Translations under genes and position numbers: made by a program | The notes under the pieces: generated by a model | Told to the model about the DNA's origin: nothing | Databases searched by the model: none | Seen by the model: only the letters and a program-made list of their open reading frames with translations | Shown: positions 54,321 through 64,000 of the stretch, one piece after another | How the letters are laid out: each line of letters opens with the position of its first letter | Numbering within the stretch: the first letter of the stretch is position 1 | Source: Streptococcus sanguinis | GTDB taxonomy: Bacteria; Bacillota; Bacilli; Lactobacillales; Streptococcaceae | Assembly: GCF_013343115.1 (NCBI RefSeq) | Contig: NZ_CP054570.1 | Span: forward strand, 1 to 64,000 | Reading direction: 5' to 3' | DNA length: 64,000 nt

Positions 54321-54785
54321 ATGAAAACAGTTTTAGAAAAGTTTGACCACAGTCCGCTGTGGATTCGTTTAGGAGTATTGTCGATTTTATTTGGGATTCT
54401 AATTACTGGCATGATTTTTGTGCAGGGACAGTCTAATTCCAACAGGAATTCTGTTAGTTCAGCTGCCAGCATCGCATCAAGCAGCTCTTCCTTACAACTG
54501 TCTTCTGCGCAAAAAGAAGCACAGGAAAAAGAAATTCAGGAAGAGGAGCAAGCAGTTCAGGACGGAGAAGCAGCAGTTAAACAGCTTGAAACCATGCAAA
54601 CTTTGGAAGATTTGCAGCTAGCTAAGACTGCAGCAGAGAAGGTCAAGGATGCAGCTACTAAGGCTAGATTCCAAAGCCGTATTCATGCAATAGCTGTCCT
54701 GATTGACCCAGAAGGGGCTCAGGCTGGTGTTTATGAAAATCCAGCTGCTGCATCAGAAGAAGCAGTAGCTCAGCCGCAGCAATAA
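54321..54785 (+). CDS. Single-pass membrane protein, unknown
   Basis: 154 residues: short basic N-terminus, one membrane helix (about 15-35), a Ser-rich spacer, then a charged helical region likely to form a coiled coil (QKEAQEKEIQEEEQAVQDGEAAVKQ). Ends in an Ala/Gln-rich tail. Follows purR by 21 bp. No family recognised. Confidence 0.65.
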   Translation: MKTVLEKFDHSPLWIRLGVLSILFGILITGMIFVQGQSNSNRNSVSSAASIASSSSSLQLSSAQKEAQEKEIQEEEQAVQDGEAAVKQLETMQTLEDLQLAKTAAEKVKDAATKARFQSRIHAIAVLIDPEGAQAGVYENPAAASEEAVAQPQQ

Positions 54786-54835
54786 GTTGGCAGCAATCTA
54801 ATAAGCAGAGATAAGCTTAAAATAGAAAAAATGTA

Positions 54836-54864
54836 TTGACACAAAAGTATCGTCGTGCTATAAT
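54836..54864 (+). promoter_or_regulatory. rpsL operon promoter
   Basis: TTGACA (54836-54841), 17 bp, TATAAT (54859-54864) with extended TG, near consensus. The 130-nt leader carries hairpins, for example ACTTTTG / CAAAAGT (54882-54901). Confidence 0.85.
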
Positions 54865-55000
54865 GATAGACGGTACTTTTTACTTTTGGTCTCTCAAAAG
54901 TGTACAGAGACGTGCTGACAAATGTTGCAAAAGTACACGCAGATGGTAGCTGTCACCAAGTGTATCATCACCAAAATTAAAAAAATACAGGAGAATGTAG

Positions 55001-55414
55001 ATGCCTACAATTAACCAATTGGTTCGCAAACCGCGTAAATCAAAAGTAGAAAAATCTAAATCACCAGCTTTGAACGTTGGTTACAACAGCCATAAAAAAG
55101 TTCAAACAAACGTATCTTCACCACAAAAACGTGGAGTTGCAACTCGTGTCGGAACTATGACACCTAAAAAACCGAACTCTGCCCTTCGTAAGTTTGCCCG
55201 TGTACGTCTGAGCAACTTGATTGAAGTTACAGCTTACATCCCAGGTATCGGACACAACCTGCAAGAGCACAGCGTGGTGCTTCTTCGTGGTGGACGTGTA
55301 AAAGACCTTCCAGGGGTACGTTACCATATCGTCCGCGGTGCACTTGATACAGCAGGTGTTACTGATCGTAAACAAGGCCGTTCTAAATACGGTACTAAAA
55401 AACCAAAAGCATAA
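55001..55414 (+). CDS. rpsL: 30S ribosomal protein S12
   Basis: 137 residues, decoding-centre protein. Loop [11 protein letters not shown] and [11 protein letters not shown] both carry the wild-type Lys residues, so no streptomycin-resistance change is seen. Codon use is strongly biased, as in all genes here up to gap. Confidence 0.98.
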   Translation: MPTINQLVRKPRKSKVEKSKSPALNVGYNSHKKVQTNVSSPQKRGVATRVGTMTPKKPNSALRKFARVRLSNLIEVTAYIPGIGHNLQEHSVVLLRGGRVKDLPGVRYHIVRGALDTAGVTDRKQGRSKYGTKKPKA

Positions 55415-55433
55415 GGAAAGGGGAGAAAGATAA

Positions 55434-55904
55434 ATGAGTCGTAAAAACCAAGCGCCTAAGCGCGAAGTATTGCCAGATCCGCTTTACAATTCAAAATTAG
55501 TTACTCGTCTTATCAACCGCGTTATGCTTGATGGTAAGCGTGGTACAGCGGCTTCTATCGTTTACGGAGCTTTTGACCAAATCAAAGAAGCAACTGGAAA
55601 CGATGCGCTGGAAGTATTTGAAACAGCTATGGAAAACATCATGCCTGTACTTGAAGTTCGTGCTCGCCGTGTCGGTGGTTCAAACTACCAAGTTCCGGTT
55701 GAAGTTCGTCCAGAACGTCGTACAACACTTGGACTTCGCTGGTTGGTAACTATTGCTCGTCAACGTGGTGAGCACACAATGGTTGACCGCCTTGCAAAAG
55801 AAATCTTGGATGCATCTAACAACACTGGTGCAGCTGTTAAGAAACGTGAAGACACTCACCGTATGGCAGAAGCTAACCGTGCCTTCGCACACTTCCGTTG
55901 GTAA
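55434..55904 (+). CDS. rpsG: 30S ribosomal protein S7
   Basis: 156 residues, primary 16S 3'-domain binder; ends in the expected AFAHFRW. 19 bp after rpsL. Confidence 0.98.
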   Translation: MSRKNQAPKREVLPDPLYNSKLVTRLINRVMLDGKRGTAASIVYGAFDQIKEATGNDALEVFETAMENIMPVLEVRARRVGGSNYQVPVEVRPERRTTLGLRWLVTIARQRGEHTMVDRLAKEILDASNNTGAAVKKREDTHRMAEANRAFAHFRW

Positions 55905-56067
55905 GAATAAGATACTAAGGGCGTTAAAAAAGCGACTGAAAATTAGGAAAGTTTATCTATTTTCCGAGCTTTTAGCCCGAGTTCAATTGAGCTCAGTCAG
56001 CTCTTAGCTATAATTCAACTGATTGTCTCACAAGTTGAGACCAACAAAAACAAGATAAGCATTGAGA

Positions 56068-56112
56068 ACGGGTAGGTCCTGCCTATCCGTTTTTGCTAAA
56101 TAATGTTATAAT
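56068..56112 (+). promoter_or_regulatory. Terminator-like hairpin and fusA promoter
   Basis: ACGGGTAGG / CCTATCCGT hairpin with T-run (56068-56094), then extended -10 TGTTATAAT (TATAAT 56107-56112). fusA may therefore be expressed both by read-through and from its own promoter. Confidence 0.65.
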
Positions 56113-56147
56113 AAACTGTAAAATAAATTAATAGGAGAAATAACCAA

Positions 56148-58229
56148 ATGGCTCGCGAATTTTCACTTGAAAAAACTCGTAATATCGGTATCATGGCCCA
56201 CGTCGATGCTGGTAAAACAACAACAACTGAGCGTATTCTTTACTACACTGGTAAAATCCACAAAATCGGTGAAACTCACGAAGGTGCGTCACAAATGGAC
56301 TGGATGGAGCAAGAGCAAGAGCGTGGTATCACTATCACATCTGCTGCGACAACTGCTCAATGGAACAACCACCGTGTAAACATCATCGACACACCAGGAC
56401 ACGTGGACTTTACAATCGAAGTACAACGTTCTCTTCGTGTCTTGGATGGTGCGGTTACCGTTCTTGACTCACAATCAGGTGTTGAGCCTCAAACTGAAAC
56501 AGTTTGGCGCCAAGCAACTGAGTACGGAGTTCCTCGTATCGTATTTGCTAACAAGATGGACAAGATTGGTGCTGACTTCCTTTACTCAGTAAGCACTTTG
56601 CATGATCGTCTTCAAGCAAATGCTCATCCAATCCAATTGCCAATTGGTTCAGAAGATGACTTCCGCGGAATTATCGACTTGATCAAGATGAAGGCTGAAA
56701 TCTATACTAACGACCTTGGTACAGATATTTTGGAAGAAGATATCCCAGCTGAATACCTTGAGCAAGCTCAAGAATACCGTGAAAAATTGGTGGAAGCAGT
56801 TGCGGAAACTGATGAAGACTTGATGATGAAATACCTTGAAGGTGAAGAAATCACTAACGAAGAATTGAAAGCTGGTATCCGTAAAGCGACTATCAACGTT
56901 GAATTCTTCCCAGTATTGTGTGGTTCAGCCTTCAAGAACAAAGGTGTTCAATTGATGCTTGATGCAGTTATTGACTACTTGCCAAGCCCACTTGACATCC
57001 CAGCAATCAAAGGTATCAACCCAGACACTGAAGAAGAAGAAACTCGTCCTGCATCTGATGAAGAGCCATTTGCAGCTCTTGCCTTCAAGATTATGACTGA
57101 CCCATTCGTAGGTCGTTTGACTTTCTTCCGTGTTTACTCAGGTGTCTTGAACAGCGGTTCATACGTATTGAACACTTCTAAAGGTAAACGTGAGCGTATC
57201 GGACGTATCCTGCAAATGCATGCCAACAGCCGTAACGAAATCGAAACAGTATACGCTGGTGATATCGCTGCTGCCGTAGGTTTGAAAGATACAACTACTG
57301 GTGACTCACTGACTGATGAAAAAGCTAAAATCATCCTTGAGTCTATCAACGTTCCAGAACCAGTTATCCAATTGATGGTTGAGCCTAAGTCTAAGGCTGA
57401 CCAAGACAAGATGGGTATTGCCCTGCAAAAACTGGCTGAAGAAGATCCAACTTTCCGCGTTGAAACAAACGTTGAAACTGGTGAAACAGTTATCTCTGGT
57501 ATGGGTGAACTTCACTTGGATGTCCTTGTTGACCGTATGCGTCGTGAGTTCAAGGTTGAAGCAAACGTAGGTGCTCCTCAAGTATCTTACCGTGAAACTT
57601 TCCGTGCTTCTACTCAAGCTCGTGGATTCTTCAAACGCCAATCTGGTGGTAAAGGTCAATTCGGTGACGTATGGATCGAGTTTACACCAAACGAAGAAGG
57701 AAAAGGCTTCGAGTTTGAAAATGCTATCGTCGGTGGTGTGGTTCCACGTGAATTCATTCCAGCGGTAGAAAAAGGTTTGGTTGAGTCAATGGCTAATGGT
57801 GTCCTTGCTGGTTACCCAATCGTTGACGTGAAAGCTAAACTTTACGATGGTTCATACCACGATGTCGACTCATCTGAAACAGCCTTCAAGGTTGCTGCAT
57901 CACTTGCTTTGAAAGAAGCTGCTAAGACTGCACAACCTGCTATCCTTGAGCCAATGATGTTGGTAACAATCACTGTTCCTGAAGAAAACCTCGGTGACGT
58001 TATGGGTCACGTAACAGCTCGTCGTGGACGTGTTGATGGTATGGAAGCGCATGGTAACAGCCAAATCGTTCGTGCTTATGTGCCACTTGCTGAAATGTTC
58101 GGTTATGCAACAGTTCTTCGTTCAGCATCACAAGGACGCGGTACATTCATGATGGTATTTGACCACTACGAAGATGTACCTAAGTCAGTACAAGAAGAAA
58201 TCATTAAGAAAAACAAAGGTGAAGCTTAA
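56148..58229 (+). CDS. fusA: Translation elongation factor G
   Basis: 693 residues, five-domain GTPase driving translocation. G1 [13 protein letters not shown]3 DTPGHVDF, G4 [10 protein letters not shown]5 [13 protein letters not shown] before ATG 56148. Confidence 0.98.
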   Translation: MAREFSLEKTRNIGIMAHVDAGKTTTTERILYYTGKIHKIGETHEGASQMDWMEQEQERGITITSAATTAQWNNHRVNIIDTPGHVDFTIEVQRSLRVLDGAVTVLDSQSGVEPQTETVWRQATEYGVPRIVFANKMDKIGADFLYSVSTLHDRLQANAHPIQLPIGSEDDFRGIIDLIKMKAEIYTNDLGTDILEEDIPAEYLEQAQEYREKLVEAVAETDEDLMMKYLEGEEITNEELKAGIRKATINVEFFPVLCGSAFKNKGVQLMLDAVIDYLPSPLDIPAIKGINPDTEEEETRPASDEEPFAALAFKIMTDPFVGRLTFFRVYSGVLNSGSYVLNTSKGKRERIGRILQMHANSRNEIETVYAGDIAAAVGLKDTTTGDSLTDEKAKIILESINVPEPVIQLMVEPKSKADQDKMGIALQKLAEEDPTFRVETNVETGETVISGMGELHLDVLVDRMRREFKVEANVGAPQVSYRETFRASTQARGFFKRQSGGKGQFGDVWIEFTPNEEGKGFEFENAIVGGVVPREFIPAVEKGLVESMANGVLAGYPIVDVKAKLYDGSYHDVDSSETAFKVAASLALKEAAKTAQPAILEPMMLVTITVPEENLGDVMGHVTARRGRVDGMEAHGNSQIVRAYVPLAEMFGYATVLRSASQGRGTFMMVFDHYEDVPKSVQEEIIKKNKGEA

Positions 58230-58246
58230 GCTTTGAGCTGAACCCT

Positions 58247-58275
58247 GGCACTCGCGTTCGCGGGTGCTTTTTCTA
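58247..58275 (+). terminator. fusA terminator
   Basis: GCACTCGCG / CGCGGGTGC stem with a TT loop and T-run. Confidence 0.85.
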
Positions 58276-58414
58276 TTTTTATAGAACCGTTCCTCAATAA
58301 AAAGGGGAAATGATTGATTTTGTAAGTTGTATTTCTACATTTTCAAAAGATACTGCTTTGCTTTTTCAAATCAATGAAAGTCGAAATGAAAGTTAGTGAA
58401 AGAATTCATAATAC

Positions 58415-58465
58415 TTGTTAATAACAATGAAATCAGTTGCATTTTACCTCAATTAAGTATATAAT
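58415..58465 (+). promoter_or_regulatory. gap promoter with upstream palindrome
   Basis: TTGCAT (58437-58442), 17 bp, TATAAT (58460-58465). TTGTTA-A-TAACAA (58415-58427) is a perfect palindrome just upstream. The rest of the 58276-58414 gap shows only GAAAGT-type short repeats. Confidence 0.65.
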
Positions 58466-58550
58466 AGAAATGTTGAAAGGTGATTTGTAGCAACTCAAGT
58501 TACTCTTTTCACATAAAAATTTTTTGATTTTCATAAGGAGGAAATCACGA

Positions 58551-59558
58551 ATGGTAGTTAAAGTTGGTATTAACGGTTTCGGTCGTATCGGTCGTCTTGC
58601 TTTCCGTCGTATCCAAAACGTAGAAGGTGTTGAAGTTACTCGCATCAACGACCTTACAGATCCAGTAATGCTTGCACACCTGTTGAAATACGACACAACT
58701 CAAGGTCGTTTCGATGGTACTGTTGAAGTTAAAGAAGGTGGATTCGAAGTTAACGGTAAATTCGTTAAAGTTTCTGCTGAACGTGACCCAGAACAAATTG
58801 ACTGGGCTACTGACGGTGTAGAAATCGTTCTTGAAGCAACTGGTTTCTTTGCTAAGAAAGATGCTGCTGAAAAACACCTTAAAGGTGGTGCTAAGAAAGT
58901 TGTTATCACTGCTCCTGGTGGAAATGACGTTAAGACAGTTGTATTTAACACTAACCACGATGTTCTTGACGGTACTGAAACAGTTATCTCAGGTGCTTCA
59001 TGTACTACAAACTGCTTGGCTCCAATGGCTAAAGCGCTTCAAGACAACTTCGGTGTTGTTGAAGGATTGATGACTACTATCCACGCTTACACTGGTGACC
59101 AAATGATCCTTGACGGACCACACCGTGGTGGTGACCTTCGTCGTGCTCGCGCTGGTGCTGCAAACATCGTTCCTAACTCAACTGGTGCTGCTAAAGCTAT
59201 CGGCTTGGTTATCCCAGAATTGAACGGTAAATTGGACGGATCTGCACAACGCGTTCCAACTCCAACTGGATCAGTTACTGAATTGGTTGCTGTTCTTGAA
59301 AAGAACGTAACAGTTGATGAAGTAAACGCAGCTATGAAAGCAGCAGCTAACGAATCATACGGTTACACAGAAGATCCAATCGTATCTTCAGATATCGTAG
59401 GTATGTCTTACGGTTCATTGTTCGACGCAACTCAAACTAAAGTTCTTGATGTTGACGGCAAACAATTGGTTAAAGTTGTATCATGGTACGACAACGAAAT
59501 GTCATACACTGCACAACTTGTACGTACTCTTGAATACTTCGCGAAAATCGCTAAATAA
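58551..59558 (+). CDS. gap: Glyceraldehyde-3-phosphate dehydrogenase
   Basis: 335 residues; NAD fold [10 protein letters not shown], catalytic Cys in ASCTTNC, phosphate-binding [10 protein letters not shown]. Start ATG 58551 with AAGGAGG; upstream frame is non-coding. Highly biased codons. The glycolytic enzyme is also a known surface moonlighting protein in streptococci. Confidence 0.97.
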   Translation: MVVKVGINGFGRIGRLAFRRIQNVEGVEVTRINDLTDPVMLAHLLKYDTTQGRFDGTVEVKEGGFEVNGKFVKVSAERDPEQIDWATDGVEIVLEATGFFAKKDAAEKHLKGGAKKVVITAPGGNDVKTVVFNTNHDVLDGTETVISGASCTTNCLAPMAKALQDNFGVVEGLMTTIHAYTGDQMILDGPHRGGDLRRARAGAANIVPNSTGAAKAIGLVIPELNGKLDGSAQRVPTPTGSVTELVAVLEKNVTVDEVNAAMKAAANESYGYTEDPIVSSDIVGMSYGSLFDATQTKVLDVDGKQLVKVVSWYDNEMSYTAQLVRTLEYFAKIAK

Positions 59559-59570
59559 TTCAATAGTAGA

Positions 59571-59600
59571 AGAAAGGGGCTCAATTGAGTCTCTTTTTCT
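59571..59600 (+). terminator. gap terminator
   Basis: AAAGGGGCTCAATTGAGTCT arm palindrome followed by a T-run. The stretch 59601-59770 has no ORF or clear signal. Confidence 0.75.
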
Positions 59601-59770
59601 GTGCACTGTTTTGTGAGAATCATCAAAGACAGGGCTATGGGAATGTATAGGTCTATTTCCTAATTTTTATTAGTCCCATGGAAAGTCAGTTCTGATACAT
59701 TTGTCCATTTTTTTAAATGCTTCAAGGGGCTGTTTTGCGGTAAGAGAAGCTAAGCATACTTTTCTTAAAG

Positions 59771-59865
59771 AAAACTATACCAATTTCATGCTTGACAAAC
59801 TAAAAAACTGTGTGTATACTAACTTTATTGGAGTTTTTGGACTCCAAGAAGACTATACCAATTTT
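59771..59865 (+). promoter_or_regulatory. glmS promoter flanked by two NagR-type operator (dre) sites
   Basis: TTGACA (59792-59797), 17 bp, TATACT (59815-59820). ACTATACCAATTT occurs twice, at 59774-59786 immediately before the -35 and at 59852-59864 in the leader; its complement AAATTGGTATAGT fits the GntR-family NagR dre site. Between them the leader folds TTGGAGT / ACTCCAA (59828-59847). NagR repression of glmS relieved by amino sugar status is known in S. mutans; here it is inferred. Confidence 0.7.
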
Positions 59866-59913
59866 TAATAAGAAGGGCTGGTTTCTAAAATATAGGAAAT
59901 CAGAAGTAACGTT

Positions 59914-61725
59914 ATGTGTGGAATTGTCGGAGTTGTCGGAAATCGCAACGCAACAGATATTTTGATGCAGGGCTTGGAAAAGCTGGAATACCGAGGTTAT
60001 GACTCAGCTGGAATTTTTGTAACAACAGGGAAAACTTCTAGTCTGATCAAGTCGGTCGGTCGTATCGCTGACCTACATGCTAAAATTGGCATTGATGTTG
60101 CTGGGACTGCTGGTATCGGACATACTCGTTGGGCTACTCATGGAAAACCAAGTGAAAACAATGCCCATCCTCATACTTCACAGACCGGCCGTTTTGTCTT
60201 GGTTCATAATGGTGTAATTGAGAACTACCTTGATATTAAGAATACTTATCTAGCTGGTCATGACTTCAAGGGGCAGACAGATACAGAGATTGCTGTGCAT
60301 CTGATTGGCAAATTTGCTGAAGAAGAAGGCTTGTCTCTTTTAGAAGCCTTTAAAAAAGCTCTTCACATTATCCGTGGTTCTTATGCCTTTGCTTTGGTGG
60401 ACTCAGAAGATGCAGATGTTATCTATGTTGCTAAAAATAAATCACCTCTTCTAGTTGGACTGGGTGATGGCTACAATATGGTCTGTTCAGATGCCATGGC
60501 CATGATTCGTGAGACGAATCAGTTTATGGAAATTCATGATCAAGAGCTGGTTATTGTCCGTAAAGACAGTGTGGAAGTACAGGATTATGATGGGAATACT
60601 CTGGAGCGTGAAAGCTATACAGCTGAGCTTGACTTGTCCGATATTGGTAAGGGAACTTATCCATACTATATGCTCAAGGAAATCGATGAGCAGCCAACTG
60701 TGATGCGTAAGCTAATCAGCGCTTATACAAATGATAAGGGGCAAGTATCAGTAGATGCAGATATTGTCAAGGCTGTTCAGGAAGCTGACCGTCTCTATAT
60801 CCTTGCAGCTGGAACTTCTTACCATGCTGGCTATGCTTCTAAGCGTATGCTGGAAGAGCTGACGGATACACCTGTTGAACTGGGCATTGCTTCTGAGTGG
60901 GGCTATGCCATGCCGCTCCTTAGCAAGAAGCCTCTCTTTATCTTTATCAGCCAATCTGGTGAAACAGCTGACAGCCGTCAGGTCTTAGTCAAGGCGAATC
61001 AGATGGGTATTCCAAGTTTGACCGTGACCAATGTTCCAGGTTCTACGCTTTCTCGGGAAGCCAATCATACCATGCTGCTGCATGCAGGTCCTGAGATTGC
61101 GGTTGCTTCTACTAAGGCCTATACAGCTCAAATCGCAACCTTGGCCTTCTTGGCTAAAGCTGTTGGCGATGCCAATGCTTCTGAAAAAGCGGCAGCCTTT
61201 GACTTGGTTCACGAGCTGTCCATAGTTGCGCAGTCTATTGAGTCCACTTTGTCAGAAAAGGAGTTGATTGACAATAAAGTCCGTGGCCTTCTGGAAACGA
61301 CCCGCAATGCATTCTATATCGGCCGTGGTCAAGACTACTATGTGGCGATGGAAGCCAGCCTAAAACTCAAAGAAATTTCTTATATCCAGTGTGAAGGTTT
61401 CGCGGCTGGTGAGCTCAAACACGGTACGATCTCTCTGATTGAAGACGGGACACCAGTTTTGGCCTTGCTTTCTGATGAAGTCTTGGCTAGTCATACACGA
61501 GGCAATATTTCAGAAGTCGTAGCTCGGGGTGCCAAGGTGCTGACTATTGCTGAGGAGAATGTGGGTAAAGAAGGTGACGATATCGTACTCAATCAGGTTC
61601 ACCCATACCTGTCACCAATCTCTATGGTGGTACCGACACAGCTCATTGCTTACTTTGCAACCTTGCACCGTGGTCTGGATGTAGACAAACCGCGTAATCT
61701 GGCTAAGTCTGTCACTGTAGAATAA
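59914..61725 (+). CDS. glmS: Glutamine-fructose-6-phosphate aminotransferase (isomerizing)
   Basis: Makes glucosamine-6-P, the entry to cell-wall amino sugars. 603 residues: class II amidotransferase with N-terminal Cys (MCGIVGVVG), EYRGYDSAG, then two SIS domains (AGTSYHAGY, SQSGETADS, STKAYTAQI) and the C-terminal DKPRNLAKSVTVE. No glmS ribozyme core is visible upstream; control appears protein-based. Confidence 0.97.
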   Translation: MCGIVGVVGNRNATDILMQGLEKLEYRGYDSAGIFVTTGKTSSLIKSVGRIADLHAKIGIDVAGTAGIGHTRWATHGKPSENNAHPHTSQTGRFVLVHNGVIENYLDIKNTYLAGHDFKGQTDTEIAVHLIGKFAEEEGLSLLEAFKKALHIIRGSYAFALVDSEDADVIYVAKNKSPLLVGLGDGYNMVCSDAMAMIRETNQFMEIHDQELVIVRKDSVEVQDYDGNTLERESYTAELDLSDIGKGTYPYYMLKEIDEQPTVMRKLISAYTNDKGQVSVDADIVKAVQEADRLYILAAGTSYHAGYASKRMLEELTDTPVELGIASEWGYAMPLLSKKPLFIFISQSGETADSRQVLVKANQMGIPSLTVTNVPGSTLSREANHTMLLHAGPEIAVASTKAYTAQIATLAFLAKAVGDANASEKAAAFDLVHELSIVAQSIESTLSEKELIDNKVRGLLETTRNAFYIGRGQDYYVAMEASLKLKEISYIQCEGFAAGELKHGTISLIEDGTPVLALLSDEVLASHTRGNISEVVARGAKVLTIAEENVGKEGDDIVLNQVHPYLSPISMVVPTQLIAYFATLHRGLDVDKPRNLAKSVTVE

Positions 61726-61754
61726 GCTTTCTAACGAATCTTGATAATAATACT

Positions 61755-61780
61755 AAGCCTCAGATTTTTCTGGGGCTTTT
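61755..61780 (+). terminator. glmS terminator
   Basis: AAGCCTCAGA / TCTGGGGCTT stem, TTTT loop, then T-run. Confidence 0.8.
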
Positions 61781-61799
61781 GGTATGGTATTTTGGTGAC

Positions 61800-61890
61800 G
61801 ATGCTCTTTGGAAGTCTCTTTCGACCATGGCAAAGCCATGCTGACGACAGTCATCCTATTTCATACAGATGGACAAATAGGATGAGCATC
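61800..61890. repeat. BOX-like intergenic repeat element
   Basis: A multibranched palindromic unit: GATGCTC (61800-61806) pairs with GAGCATC (61884-61890); inside lie CATGGC-AAA-GCCATG (61826-61840) and TCATCCTATTT / AAATAGGATGA (61851-61885). The left part (GATGCTCTTTGGAAGTCTCT) resembles boxA of the pneumococcal BOX element. A T-run follows, so it may also act as a second terminator. Confidence 0.5.
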
Positions 61891-61955
61891 ATTTTTGTAT
61901 ATATCACTAATTAGTTATAAAATATTTTTATCTTAAATATCAGGAGGACAAAAAC

Positions 61956-63005
61956 ATGGTGGAATTAGGTATTTCTACTTTTGGAGAGACAACGCCGCTG
62001 GAGGGGACAGGGCAGACCTATACTCATGATGAGCGGATTCGGCAGCTGGTAGCAGAGATTGAACTGGCAGACAAGGTGGGGCTGGACGTGTATGGTATTG
62101 GAGAGCATCACAGGGAGGACTTTGCGGTCTCTACGCCGGAGATTGTGCTGGCGGCTGGTGCAATCAAGACGGAGAAGATTCGCTTGACCAGTGCTGTCAG
62201 TGTCCTGTCGAGCTTGGATCCTATCCGAGTCTACCAGCAGTATGCGACTATTGATGCTTTGTCAAATGGCAGAGCAGAGGTCATGGCTGGCCGTGGCTCT
62301 TTTATCGAGTCCTTTCCGCTTTTTGGCTATGACTTGAAGGATTATGAAGAGCTTTTTGATGAAAAGCTGGACCTGCTCCTCTATGCTAGTGCCGAGACTC
62401 GGCTAAATTGGAAGGGCAAGCTGACGCAGACTATTGACAATCGGGAAGTCTACCCACGGGCGGTGCAAGAAACATTGCCAGTTTGGGTAGCGACGGGGGG
62501 CAGTGTCGAGTCCACCATTAAGGTCGCCCAGAAGGGCCTACCTATTGCGTATGCCATTATCGGTGGACAGCCTAAGCGCTTCAAGCCCCTGCTGGATGCG
62601 TATCGCCGGATTGGGCAGGAAAGTGGCCACTCAGATGAAAAGTTGAAGATCGCTGCCCACTCTTGGGGCTGGGTCATGGAGGATAATGAGGAGGCGGTCC
62701 GGACTTACTTCCATCCGACCAAGCAGGTAGTGGACGCTATCTCTAAGGACCGCCCTCACTGGCGGGAGATGACCTATGAGCAATACCTAGATCAGGTAGG
62801 ACCAGAGGGGGCCATGTTTGTCGGTAGCCCTGAAAAGGTCGCTCAGAAATTGATCAAGATGATAGAGGAGCTGGGACTGGACCGCTTCATGCTGCATCTG
62901 CCGTTGGGATCGCTTCCGCATGAGCAGGTTCTCCAGTCTATCGAACTCTTTGGCACCAAGGTTGCACCGCTCGTGCGGGAGTATTTTGCGGCCAAGGGTA
63001 AGTAA
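61956..63005 (+). CDS. LLM class flavin-dependent oxidoreductase
   Basis: 349 residues of the bacterial luciferase-like monooxygenase superfamily: GIGEHHREDFAVSTPE, TSAVSVLSSLDPIRVYQQYATID, SNGRAEVMAGRGSF, and PVWVATGG near 180. Uses reduced FMN; substrate unknown. ATG 61956 with CAGGAGG upstream. Monocistronic. Confidence 0.9.
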   Translation: MVELGISTFGETTPLEGTGQTYTHDERIRQLVAEIELADKVGLDVYGIGEHHREDFAVSTPEIVLAAGAIKTEKIRLTSAVSVLSSLDPIRVYQQYATIDALSNGRAEVMAGRGSFIESFPLFGYDLKDYEELFDEKLDLLLYASAETRLNWKGKLTQTIDNREVYPRAVQETLPVWVATGGSVESTIKVAQKGLPIAYAIIGGQPKRFKPLLDAYRRIGQESGHSDEKLKIAAHSWGWVMEDNEEAVRTYFHPTKQVVDAISKDRPHWREMTYEQYLDQVGPEGAMFVGSPEKVAQKLIKMIEELGLDRFMLHLPLGSLPHEQVLQSIELFGTKVAPLVREYFAAKGK

Positions 63006-63123
63006 GATCGGAGTAGCAGTTTTTTGATAAAAATTACCTATCTCATCCATAGAAAATATATATGGTACTTATCTAAAAAGGGTACAAAAAATAAGGTTAT
63101 TCAGCAGAGTCTGAAAAGCCTTG

Positions 63124-63151
63124 AAAAAGCTAGCTTAGTCTAGCTTTTTTA
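63124..63151 (+). terminator. Terminator after the LLM oxidoreductase
   Basis: AAAAGCTAG / CTAGCTTTT stem with CTTAGT loop and T-run. Confidence 0.85.
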
Positions 63152-63256
63152 TTTTGCTTTGATAAATATTTTTAATCAGGCTGATAGGGAAAATATATTT
63201 CCCAGGAGAAAGAGAGGATGGTAAGATATATTACAAATTCAAAGAAGGAGGAAGTA

Positions 63257-64000
63257 ATGGTCAGCAAGAAAGAATTAGTGCTGAGAGCTTTTCGGGGTGA
63301 AGAAGTTGACCGAGTGCCTGTTGGATTTTGGTTTCACTTTGTAAGCCAAGAGGAAAAGATGCTGGGCCTAGATAATCCAGTGATTTTCAATAAAAGTGTT
63401 GAGGGGCATGCTGCTTATGTTCGGGCTGCACGGCCAGACTTTGTCAAGATTATGAGCGATGGTTTCTTTAAGTATCCTAGCGCGCTTTATTCGGATCATA
63501 TTGAGTCCATTCGGGACTTGGCAGAAATCCAGTCTATCGGCGAGTATCATCCTTGGATCGAGCAGCAGATTGAGATGGTGAAGGCTGTAAAGGCAAGCTA
63601 TCCGGAGGACCTCGCTTCCTTCTACAATATCTTTGCGCCGGTCACCTATCTCAAGCGCTGGTTCCGCAGGGAAGGGTCACGAGGAGATAGAGAAATTGCA
63701 GATTTTTTAGCAGAGAATCCCGAGCTGACAGGACAAGTTTTGGATGTCATTGCCGGCGATATTGCTATTTTGACTAGACGTATCATTGAGGAAGCGGGCA
63801 CTGAGGGGATTTATCTCAGTACACAGCAAATCCAAGACGGCCGGGTAGATGCGGCTAGTTATCGTAGTTATATTGAGCCTAGTACGGTCAAGGTTCTGGA
63901 AGCGGCCAATGCGGCTGGCGGTCAGAATATTCTCCACATCTGCGGCTTTGAAGGGGCCAGCAATGATTTGGAACTGTTCAAGGACTATCCGGCTCAAGTG
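63257..64000 (+). CDS. Uroporphyrinogen decarboxylase family protein, 5' part
   Basis: The frame is open from ATG 63257 (AAGGAGG upstream) to the window edge, 248 codons. Opens MVSKKELVLRAFRGEEVDRVPVGFWFHF, the family's substrate-pocket start, with DFVKIMSDGF, YNIFAPVTYL and ILHICGFEG further on. Streptococci lack heme synthesis, so this is more likely a corrinoid- or methionine-type methyltransferase relative than true HemE. Confidence 0.85.
   Translation, partial: MVSKKELVLRAFRGEEVDRVPVGFWFHFVSQEEKMLGLDNPVIFNKSVEGHAAYVRAARPDFVKIMSDGFFKYPSALYSDHIESIRDLAEIQSIGEYHPWIEQQIEMVKAVKASYPEDLASFYNIFAPVTYLKRWFRREGSRGDREIADFLAENPELTGQVLDVIAGDIAILTRRIIEEAGTEGIYLSTQQIQDGRVDAASYRSYIEPSTVKVLEAANAAGGQNILHICGFEGASNDLELFKDYPAQV

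Noticed and set aside
59866..59913. glmS ribozyme upstream of glmS
   Set aside because: The leader after the second operator is under 50 nt and lacks the ribozyme core; operator sites explain control.

Overview
The window is chromosomal DNA from a viridans-group Streptococcus, most like the sanguinis/gordonii/mitis side of the genus. Evidence: gene content and order match streptococcal cores (5-formyl-THF cyclo-ligase, rhomboid, galU, gpsA; dut, histidine phosphatase, radA, carbonic anhydrase; rnjB, estA; rnpA, yidC, jag; tatD, rnmV, ksgA, rsgA, rpe, thiN, rmuC, cbf1, purR; rpsL, rpsG, fusA, gap). Also streptococcal are an LPXTG adhesin, a CiaR-type small RNA promoter, extended -10 promoters and moderate G+C. 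The species is an inference.

Layout. 1-6.7 kb: metabolic genes and a two-subunit ABC exporter, nearly all broken by single-base frameshifts; this looks like poor sequence rather than gene decay. 6.8-17.7 kb: peptide-binding lipoprotein, amidotransferase, a CiaR-controlled sRNA, dut/radA cluster with a competence-type promoter, twin AIM24-family genes, a scar region (partial carbonic anhydrase copy, acetyltransferase, insertion-sequence end), carbonic anhydrase and an ABC permease/ATPase pair. 17.8-22.3 kb: Mga-like regulator, Gls24/AmaP/CsbD envelope-stress operon and a long non-coding transcript candidate. 22.3-36 kb: RNase J2, esterase, gltX, argGH, rnpA-yidC-jag, two related lipoproteins, rpmH and small enzymes. 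36-39.9 kb: a membrane-protein/XRE operon, tatD and rnmV.

39.86-42.4 kb is the most interesting part. A short-chain dehydrogenase gene is cut off and followed by a complete-looking retron: a structured msr-msd type RNA flanked by a 13-bp a1/a2 inverted repeat, then an AT-rich reverse transcriptase fused to a C-terminal TOPRIM domain, the architecture of E. coli retron Ec67 (Eco2). It sits between the normally neighbouring rnmV and ksgA genes, and is probably an anti-phage defence island.

42.5-64 kb: ksgA, a small membrane protein, tRNA-Leu(CAG), a 1560-residue adhesin with eleven Cna-B repeats, the rsgA-rpe-thiN-rmuC-cbf1-purR block, rpsL-rpsG-fusA, gap, glmS (with two NagR-type operator sites), a BOX-like repeat, a luciferase-like monooxygenase and the start of a uroporphyrinogen-decarboxylase-family gene running off the end.
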